Assembly: GCF_043641665.1 (NCBI RefSeq)
Contig: NC_092188.1
Coordinates: forward strand, 14,157,704-14,221,703
From: Enoplosus armatus
Taxonomy: Eukaryota > Chordata > Actinopteri > Centrarchiformes > Enoplosidae
Reading direction: 5' to 3'
DNA: 64,000 nucleotides
Shown here: positions 1-9,600 of the stretch, one piece after another
Position numbering within the stretch: position 1 is the first letter of the stretch
How the letters are laid out: every line of letters starts with the position of its first letter
Translations under genes and position numbers: made by a program
The notes under the pieces: model-generated
Told to the model about the DNA's origin: nothing
The model's input: only the letters and a program-made list of their open reading frames with translations
The model's database searches: none

Positions 1-660
1 GTGCTGTGTGTTAATGTAGTGAAGTGGCCCATCAGTCAATGAGCTTGTATTAACACCTGACTCCCAGCCCTAGCTGCTGTTTGTTCCTCTATGCGGGGTC
101 TCCTGGGCCCTCCCCCAGGCAGAGGCAACATATCCCGTGATCAATAACAACATCCTAGAAGGCCGCTGGAGGAGTGGAAGGGGAGGAGGGGGGGAGACAG
201 TCTTTTACATACTCATGTATGTTTTTGCTCTACACCTTCTTCTTCATCCACCATCTTTTGTCCGCTGCCAGCAAACAGAGAGCATAGGCCACCATTCAGT
301 AAGTCAGGCTTTTTATTGGCTCTTCACTTCAGGGTCACTTCAACAGGGAGTCGTCTATGGATCTTTCCTGAATTTTAGGTTTGCCGATTTTCTCTTAAAG
401 CTCAACTCACCTGTGCATTAGCTTCCTCTTTCTTCCTATACATTCTCGCCTCTCTGTTTCAATCTTTCTCTCACTCTCAGTCTTGCACCCTAGCTCACAC
501 TCTTGGTCTAATGTGGGATAGTGCTGGAGTGCATTTAGGAATTATCTGTGGTCTACCCGCCCTGGATCAGCTTCAAACACATTATTATGTGCCACTGTGT
601 TTGTATCGACTCCTCCTCACCTCTCATGTGTCTCTCCCCTCCCCTCCCTATGCTCTCTAG
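1..660 (+). other. aplp1: aplp1 intron upstream of the first visible coding exon
   Basis: This holds no exon that I can support. The polypyrimidine stretch before 660 ends in an AG acceptor. The open frame at 137-421 starts at GTG, has no family resemblance and no useful splice sites. The signal-peptide exon is presumably further left. Confidence 0.6.
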
Positions 661-3600
661 GCTCTGGCCATGACTGAGGTGAACGGGCCAGGGCCCCAGG
701 TGGCAGAGCCACAGATTGCCATGTTCTGTGGCCGTCAGCTCCTGCACATGGACCTACAGACTGGCCAGTGGGAGCCGGATCCTCAGGGCCGCCAGGGCTG
801 CTTCAAAGAGCCCGGCGAATTCCTGTCCTACTGTCAGGAGGTAGGGTCCTGAACCTTGCAAGGGAAATAACATAAACATGAACAACTGTAATGAACACCA
901 GCCTGGATCAATACTTCTAAATCAACCGTAATGGCAAAGTAGTCCGGAGCTGCTTTTGAGAGAAAGTAGCATGAAATCAAAAAGACACTGTAGAAGAAGT
1001 AGAAAAAATAAGTTAAATTTCATATTCTTTTTCTCTAATTTGGTTTGTCCAACACCTCTCCTATAAATCTATATATTTAACCATATATAGTGAAGTGATG
1101 GTGGCCTGTTGGAATATTTCAGTATTTCATTTGTGCCACCATCCATTTTTCCTCCTCTTGTTACCTGATGTGTGTACTCTTAAACATCTACTGTAAGGTA
1201 GTCAGTGGTACACATACTCTCCACATACTCCACCTTCAGATGTATTTACTTGAAGTAAAGGCGACCAAGCGCCATCTGGAGGTCAAAGTAGGCCTAGCTT
1301 CTACAGAGAGCAGCAGCCATGAGCCTGAATGGACTGTAATGCGATTAGCTGACACATTATGCATCTGTGATGGCCTTTTCACAAAAGCTTCCCTTTTTTT
1401 CCTTGACATTTGTGAAAGAAGCATTTTAGTGTGCATTCAGACTCTGGGCCAGCTACATTTCTCTCACTATTAAACGTCCATTATGAGTTTGTGCTTCAAA
1501 TGATTCGCCTACATTTTAAATGAAAGTAGTGAGATGTGAAATTGGAAATATTGAAAGACAACAATGTTCACTGAAATGATAACTTCTGTATGCCATGTCT
1601 AACGTGGCTTCAGACAAAGGCCTCACACAGCTTCGTATAAGTAGTTAGAGAATATGTTGCATGACTCTTTCCCTTGTTAGTCCTCTCCCCACTGACTGTG
1701 CTCTCCCCCTCTTCTTCCCTGATCCTGCTACTTTTATTCTACTCCTTTCAACCAATCCCGGAACCTCATCTCCAACCAATTTTTCCCTGCCCACTGCCCC
1801 TCTTGTCTTCAATCCCTCTGTTCTGTCCATCCATCTATCTGTTTCTGTGTCTCTGCTGTCTCTGCATGTACCTGTACGTCCAGATGTACCCAGCACTTCC
1901 GATCTCCCATATAGAGGAGTCAAAAAGACCTGTCACCATCCCCGCCTGGAGTAAGAAAGGTCTGGGCCAACGGCAGACACACCCCCTCATAGTCCTGCCC
2001 TACCGCTGCCTAGGTAAGAACAACACACCTCACTGCCATTAGACAATAACACTACCAAGAATACATAGGTTTAGATTTCCTGTGTGTTCTGGCAGAGAAA
2101 GTACCTCCTCAAGTGACATTGGATAGAATAAATAAGCATAAAGAAGCATCCTTAATATTTCTAGATCTTAGATCTTCGATTAATCTGTTTCATAAAATTA
2201 AGATTTGTTTTAAGCATTTGGCCTTTATTTGATAGTGGACAGTTGAAACAGAGAGGGGAGAGAGACCCAACCAGATTCAAAGCAGGGACATTACTTTGAA
2301 CACTAGACCAACAGGACACCCCTCTGGAACAGTTTGGGAAATACTCTTATTGGCTTTCTTGCAGAGAGTTAGATGGAAAGATCGATACCACTCTCATGTC
2401 TGTCCATTTAAATATGAAGCTGCAGCCGGTTAACTCAGCTTAGCTTAGCTTAGCACAAAGACTGGAAACAGGAGGAAACAGCTTGCCTGGCTCAGTCCAA
2501 CGGTAACAAAATATACCTACCAGCACCTCTAAAACTCACTAATTAAAATGTGTAAAAATGAACAAAACAAAAGCAGACAAATGAAACGTTTTACATTGTA
2601 GTATTTGTATGAATTAAACAAATAATAACATGTTACATCTGGTTTGCTCAGTGGTATCAATCTTTTTATCTAACTCTCTACAAGAAAGCCAATAACCATA
2701 TTTCCGGAGTTGTCAAACAAGATACAATAGGCCAGACCACAAGTTTAGTTTTGAAAGTCTACGGCAAAACATGTAGTCAAGATTTCAGGAGCAAAGTTAA
2801 AAAAAAATAAGCCGTTACATAATATGCAGTATATTGAATAAAGTTAAGTGTGACACAAACCATAATTCTGTGTCAAATAAATGAATTTACATGAATTTGT
2901 TCTTACCTGTTCCACTAATACGTAAGCTAACAAGATAAGCATAATTTCAGTACCTCATATGACTTCACATTGATTTCACTCATCTCTCCCAGTGCCAGAG
3001 CTTTCTACTTTCTACAGTGATACAAAGCAGGATGTGCAGTTTAACAGACATAAAGCACCATGTGCAGTTATTGCAGAGAGGCCGTGCCTGCTGTAAGCCA
3101 CCAGGGGGGCAGAGAGGCTAACAATGGCTGATTGAATGAATGAATGAGTAATGAACAGTGAGTCACCCTGGATTCATGAAGCATTGTGATTCTTATGCAC
3201 AGCGCTGTGGAACTGGCTCTAGCTTGTTTGATTTCTACTGTACTACCTGTTGTGTGGGTGAACACTTTCCTTTATGCATGAGCTCTAAAGAACAGCATGT
3301 AATAATGCTGTTGTATGCTGTAACAGGTTTCAAATGAATGTAAAATATAGACTAAAACCTCTTCTTAATTTATGTATGGTTTATTTTATGAAACAAAGTA
3401 GTCATCTGCATTTATGATCTCTGTATTAAATGTGGTCTATTAAGCAAAGCACATTTTTACTTCATGTCCTTGACTTGCTACTGTAGCTGCAATTTGTCAG
3501 TTCAAAGTGCTTGCAAAGTGCATTACACATTTATGCTTTCTGTCAGCCCTAATTTATGCACCCCAACTACTATTCTAGTTTTCTATCACACTTCTGTTTC

Positions 3601-6600
3601 ATGTATTCTCTGTATCGCGCAGCTCATGTTCAGTCACACACTCTCTTTCTGTCTCTTTCTGTCCTAAAGCACAGTCCTGTTTGATGTTTCATTTTCAAAT
3701 ACAGAACCGAGGTCTACTCAAGTCTGAAATTTGACTCGTTTAATACTCACGCTGTTTAAAATCATCTTACGCTGACCTCACCCTTTCTTCAATCCTGCTG
3801 CAGAGGGCGAGTATGTGAGCGAGGCCCTGCTGGTGCCCGACCGATGCCGCTTCCTCCACCGGGAGCAGATGGATGCTTGTGAAAGTTACGTGTACTGGCA
3901 CAACATTGCTAAGGAGGTGAGAAAGACAGATAAATGTGTGATTTTTAGATGTTTCAAACTGTGGAATGAAAGCCTATGAGTAAGGGAAAGAAATGTTTAC
4001 AGCCACGTTAAAGCAGGAGGGTCATTTTTATGAAACTGTCCACTGGTGCATTTTGCAAGTTTAACTTTTCATGTACACAGTGAACTTTCCAGTGCAGTTT
4101 CAAAACCTCTTGTGTAGCCAACCCCAGCAGCAATAGCAGACTAGACTAGACAAGCCTGTACAGTGGCGTGTTGTGTAGACTTCACCAATTCTCCTACCTG
4201 AGGTGTTACAGAGCAGAAAGGTGGTAGAGTTCAAGCTGTAACACGCCTTCGTATCACCTCCTGTCAACTTCCTATATTCAGAATGCTGTCTTGTTATAAT
4301 TAGAATTTACAGCGTTATATGCTATAATAGAAATTTCAACCTCAATATACATTGTGTTTTTAACTTAGTGGACCTGATTTCCTCCCTCTCAGAAATGCAC
4401 TGCAGACAATCTGGAGCTCCACAGCTATGGGATGCTGTTGCCATGTGGAGACCATTTCCGGGGGGTCGAGTATGTGTGCTGTCCAGGCCGAGGGAGTTCC
4501 AGCGGTAAAGGAGAGACAGAGGAAAGAGACGTCCCTGCTGTTCCTCAGACACAGACCAGCGGGAAGCTCAATTCTATGTAAGATGATTCAGCTTGACCAC
4601 ATGCAGATGTTGGACGGTGAGTCATTGCATGTTGGCAGTTGTCAGAGTAATGACTGTTCCACTTCTCCACAGCACCAAAGTGACTCCCCCAACTCCAAGC
4701 CCCTCTCCTGACACAGACATGGACGAGGCCGATATGGAAGAGGAGGACGATGAAGTGGTGGAGGAAGAGGAGGAGGAAGAGGAGGAGGAAGTTGATGAGG
4801 AGGAGGAGGAGGCGGCGGAAGAAGAGGAGGAAGAGGAGGAGGCAATAGCTGTGAAAGATCAAGAGGAATATGAATACCCCATTGACTCAGGTCCCTACCA
4901 GACATCAGACTATCTGGACTCCTTCTACTATGAGAAAAGCCACAAACCCACCACCTCTGCACCTCTGATGAAGGGAGACAGCAGTGAGTGTCTCATTTTT
5001 TCTCTTAATCCTTTTCTTGATTATCCTTTTCCAAGAATTTTCTCTAATTCTTGGCCTGTAGTGAGTGTCAGCCTATACTCTGCACATATGCATGCAGGTG
5101 GTATATGCATGCCACTTACATGCACACAAGTGTCTCTTTCTAAATATATATGGGAGCTGTATTTGGTGCTCATTTCCTTTCCAGCTCAGCCTCCCATCAT
5201 TCTGCACAGACCACTGACCTCATGGCCTGTGTCAGCTAGATCTGGTGCCTATCACACACCCACAGCAACCTCCATTTACTGTAGTAAATGGAACAGTTGA
5301 CCACTATACACATGAACTTCAAACAAAAGCAGGAAGGTAACTATGATAGTTCTCATCGTCTGTGTAGGAAACAATTGAAAGAAAAGCGGTTATGTTATGG
5401 TGTAGTCACAGGTTTTCAACAGTACTAGTACAAGTACACTCTTGCTATTGTCTGTTTTTCAATATATTTTCCTTTTTATTTGGACAGTCATTACACGTAT
5501 ACATGTAATACAGCAGGTAATTGTTTTTTATCACTTTACATCTGGAAAATATATTTAAAGTTTGTAAGTAAGTAAATATGAAAAAAATGTAATGCAACAA
5601 GGACATACTGCTTGCTGCATGCACATGTTGATATTTACTTATCCAGGGTTTCTTACATTCAACATTATAACATTTATTTCAATTACAACAAGTGGAGTTT
5701 ATGTACTGGAACTAAAAGTCTAACCCAGATGGTGTCACATAGTCAGTCCAGGCCTCCCAGCAACTTTCAGAGTTGTCCTGAGCCTCAAAGCAAAAGTCAC
5801 AAAAATATGATGAATTGCATTTAACTAATCCTCAACCATTGGAATGTTTGATTTTATCAATGTCCTAGTAAGAGCTGCATTATTTACAATAATATTGAAC
5901 ACGTGTTTATTTTCAAAACCATGAAGAGTATGCCGTCTCTTACCCAGATAGAATATCTCACAGCAGAATGTAATTTCAAAACTCTTTTTTCCAATATTTG
6001 GGATTAGTTGAAAGCCTGAGAGCCCGTAGTAATGGTTAATCTTGTATGTTATACAAAATAATGTATATTTCCCTGGTACTCTGCTCAGGTTATAAAGAAT
6101 TATTATCTAAATTCTCTCCACCTCCACAAAACAGATGTAGTTTTCCATTGTTGCTTGTTTAATTTTTCCCACTCCTCCTATTGTTGTGTAGAACTGCCTT
6201 CCCTCTCTCTTGCTACTCTGTCAGTGCACACTCTGTCACATCCTGACCAGGGCTGCTCTTTTAATTACAGGATAATTGCTCTCTGGCTCTTGCAGTCAGC
6301 TTGACAGTAATAACCTCTGTTTTCTGTCTTTCCCATCTAGTGACTACACCTCGGCCCACAGATGGCGTTGACGTTTATTTTGAGAGGCCGGTAGACGACA
6401 CTGAGCATGCCAACTTCCTGCGTGCCAAGACAGACCTGGAGGAGCGCAGAATGAAGCGCATCAATGAGGTGACTTTCACAGGGCTGAGAGCAGGCTAATA
6501 GTTTCTTGGCTTGCAGGTTGGACTTTGGACAGTTGATTGGGATGAGACTCCCTAATCTAATTCTCACTTATGCATACATGTGAGCTGGGTGGTATGACCT

Positions 6601-9600
6601 AAAATGTATATCAGTGTTTAATTAATCCTCTTATAATTTTAATAGAATGTGATTTTAATGCAGCACAAGACTCAGGAATAGTAACCATTTAAAATAATAG
6701 TATATTTTTCAGTGGTTGTGGAGGCAGAGTTTCATACATGAAGTTAAGAGTTAATCACACTGCACATCTGACTATGTTTGCATCTGTCTGTATCTTTACT
6801 CACAATCTCAAGACAGCTGCTGGAAACATCAAGATTGTCTTTCTGCTTTGGGTTTTGGCTGTGGTATCACACACCACAAATATCTTGCTGAACAGTTTCG
6901 ATGGGCACTGTCTTTTTACAGATGCATAGTTATGATGTGTTTAATGTTCTTTCATAACTAGCCTTTTATATAAAAAAGGACAACTCAGTAAGTCCGACAT
7001 AATGCTTTTTCTTTTTATACCAAACATTCCTCATAACTTTGTTTTGAGGTGATAAAATATGTTGTTGTTACAGGAGCTATTGCCCCATGTTTTTTAAGGA
7101 ATAGTTCAACATTTTGGGAAATACCCTTATTTGCTTTCTTGCCGATTTTGCAGTATTGTCTTGTCTTGTGTGAGGTTGCCTGGCAACCAGAGGAGACTCC
7201 AGGAAGTACCTTCGCACAACGAAGAAATTGTCTCTGCACGTAAAACACTCACTCTGGCATTGTGTACGGATTGAACATACAAGATATAACGAGTTAATTA
7301 GTCAGCTTTAGAGGTGCTGGTAGGTGGATTTTGTTACCTTCAGACATGATATGAGCTATATGAGACACTGGTGTCAGTTCTCATCTAACTCTCAGCAAGA
7401 CAGCGAATAAGTGTATTTCCCAAAATGTCTAACTGTTCTTTCAAGCCAAACGTCCAAGTTTTTAAAACCACACCATGTCGAAACTGTGAATGAAGACTAG
7501 TGACATTGTGTTAACCGGTGCACTGTTGCTCCTTGTGCACTTTAAATGATGTGACAACTTATACACATTCTACAGCTGTACAGCCAAATCATGTTGCATG
7601 CCTTTGTCAGTGTGCTGTTTATACAGGTTATACCCTATTTAGATAGTGTATGTGAGACTATATAAAAAATAAACAGATATCATGTCTCTTTGATTCCTTA
7701 GATCATGAAGGAATGGGCAGAGGCAGACAACCAGTCAAAGAATCTGCCAAAGTCAGAGCGACAGGCCCTGAATGAGGTAAGCAGACGTCTGTCAACCTTT
7801 TTTATTGGCTTTATTCAATAGCTTCAATTCTCCTGTGGCAATGTAGCACCAGCTTTACTCATCCTTGCGTCTATAAACTCACTTTTCCTCTACCAGCACT
7901 TCCAGTCTGTGCTGCAAACGCTGGAGGAGCAGGTTGCTGGAGAGAGGCAGCGGCTGGTGGAGACTCATCTTGCCAGAGTGGAGGCCATCCTCAACAACAA
8001 CCGCCGTCTGGCCCTGGAGAACTACCTGACTGCCGTACAGTTTGATCCCCCTCAGGTAAGTCCAACATGGAGTGCCAAGGAGGGGAGAAAAACAACATAA
8101 ATAGGAAGTTAAACCTGGCAACAATCACAAATCTGCTTTAGATTCTTTCTCTACGGGTCTATTCTATTTGTCTCACCGTCTGGCATTTCCTGACTCTCTT
8201 CAACTTTGTCTTCCAGCCGGAGCGCGTGCTGCAGGCTCTGAAGCGATACATGGCCGCTGAGCAGAAGGACCGCAGGCACACACTCAGGCATTACCAGCAC
8301 ATTGTGGCCGTCGACCCCCAGAAGGCTGAGCAGATGAAATTCCAGGTGTGTGTGTCTGAGAGTGCGTGAGGTGTATGCTTCTGAAATACTTTTTAGCACA
8401 CACCTGTGTTTTTGAGATGCAAGGCTCCTTTCTGCTGACGGTGGAACGAGTTAGTACGCCACAGATAAGTTAACAAATACTGAACCTGCTCCCAATCTTC
8501 TTTTCATTCAACTTAGATCAAAGCCAATCTTTGCTGACTTCAAAAGCAGCTTTAGCCTCATGACTTCATTAAAAAAAATCTATCTGGACTTCTCATTTTT
8601 CATTTGCTCATTTTGTTTGAGCTATGTTGGCCCTTTCTCGGTAAAAATTCTAAGCAGAATGGATTTTTATAATTTGCAGGTGTACACGCATCTCCATGTA
8701 ATTGAGGAGAGGATGAACCAGAGTCTCGCACTGCTGTACAAGGATCCTACCTTGGCTGAGGAACTGCACAACGATATCCGTAAGCTAAACTACTGTTACC
8801 CATCATTTTATCAGTCTTCAAATCTGCAGACCCCTGTGTGTGAACTCTTCGTCTGTTTTTTTTTTATATATGTATCATCTTTAGAGGAGCTGGTCAAAGC
8901 AGAAAGAGGAGACATCAGTGAGCTCATGACCACCTCCTTCTCTGAGACCCGCACTACTGAGGAGCTTCTGCCAGCTGAGAGCGAGGAGGAAAAGGATGAT
9001 GAAGAGGAAGAGGAGAGAGCCTTTCAGAACAGACCTTATCCTCCCCGCATTGGTATATATCCACATAGTACTCATACACACACCCACATATTCAACATCC
9101 TGAAGTCCGTCCTAATTGTCCTCCTTCTCACCGGCTGCTGTTGTTAATGATGCTTTTTTCCCCTCTTTTTTCCCCTGAAGAATTGCAGTCTAATAAGAAA
9201 GGTGAGCTGGACTTTGACTGTTTACAATGATTGCAGTGTTTTGTATTTCTTACTTTTCCTCCCAGCTAAATGTTGTGTTCCATTTTTGTCGCCATCCTTA
9301 GTGTCTGCTGTCGACGAATATGATTATACCACATCTGAGAGAGGCCCTACTTATGAATACGAGGAAAAGGTAAGATGATCATTTAAAAGTCTGGTGATAT
9401 TTCAAATAGACACCATCCCAGTTCAATTAACAGTGTGCTTAAACACAGAAATATCTGCTTTGTGTCTGTATGTTATCTTTTCGATGTTTTTGTGTCCCAG
9501 TATTTCCCTTATTCTTACACACTCCCTCTCCTCTTAGATCAACACCTCTGTGGAGCTCAAGCAGGTAGTCAACAAGCCTCCTGAGATCGAGAGAGATGAA

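Larger units (their letters stand above)
2014..3803 (+). other. aplp1: aplp1 intron carrying interspersed repeats
   Basis: Donor GTAAGA at 2014 and acceptor ending at 3803. It contains a possible tRNA-derived remnant near 2200-2320 and one inverted-repeat element at 2323-2715, listed separately. Nothing recognisable is seen from 2716 to 3803. Confidence 0.6.
661..4577 (+). other. aplp1: Aplp1 E1 region (growth-factor-like and copper-binding domains)
   Basis: Exons 661-840, 1884-2013, 3804-3916 and 4393-4577 encode E1. The start is [11 protein letters not shown], and the next landmark is [37 protein letters not shown] closes the copper-binding-type domain. Against APP, the growth-factor-like cysteines corresponding to C98 and C105 are Ser and Arg here, while the four other cysteines are present. 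Of the three copper-ligand-type histidines of APP (HLHWH) only the last remains (YVYWH). Human APLP1 also lacks most of these, so weak copper binding is expected. Confidence 0.85.
6341..8779 (+). other. aplp1: Aplp1 E2 domain exons
   Basis: Exons 6341-6468, 7702-7776, 7897-8055, 8217-8345 and 8680-8779 encode the antiparallel coiled-coil E2 domain that binds heparin and supports dimerisation in this family. Landmarks are [61 protein letters not shown] and [14 protein letters not shown]. All intron phases match the APP family pattern. The block is strongly conserved and shows no break. Confidence 0.9.

Noticed and set aside
137..421. 94-residue open frame at the left edge
   Set aside because: It starts at GTG, has no family similarity and sits in the pyrimidine-rich aplp1 intron. 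No suitable donor in frame for the signal-peptide exon.
4593..5300. 235-residue open frame across the aplp1 acidic exon and its intron
   Set aside because: Only 4673-4983 is coding by splice sites and family alignment. The remainder is flanking intron in both directions.
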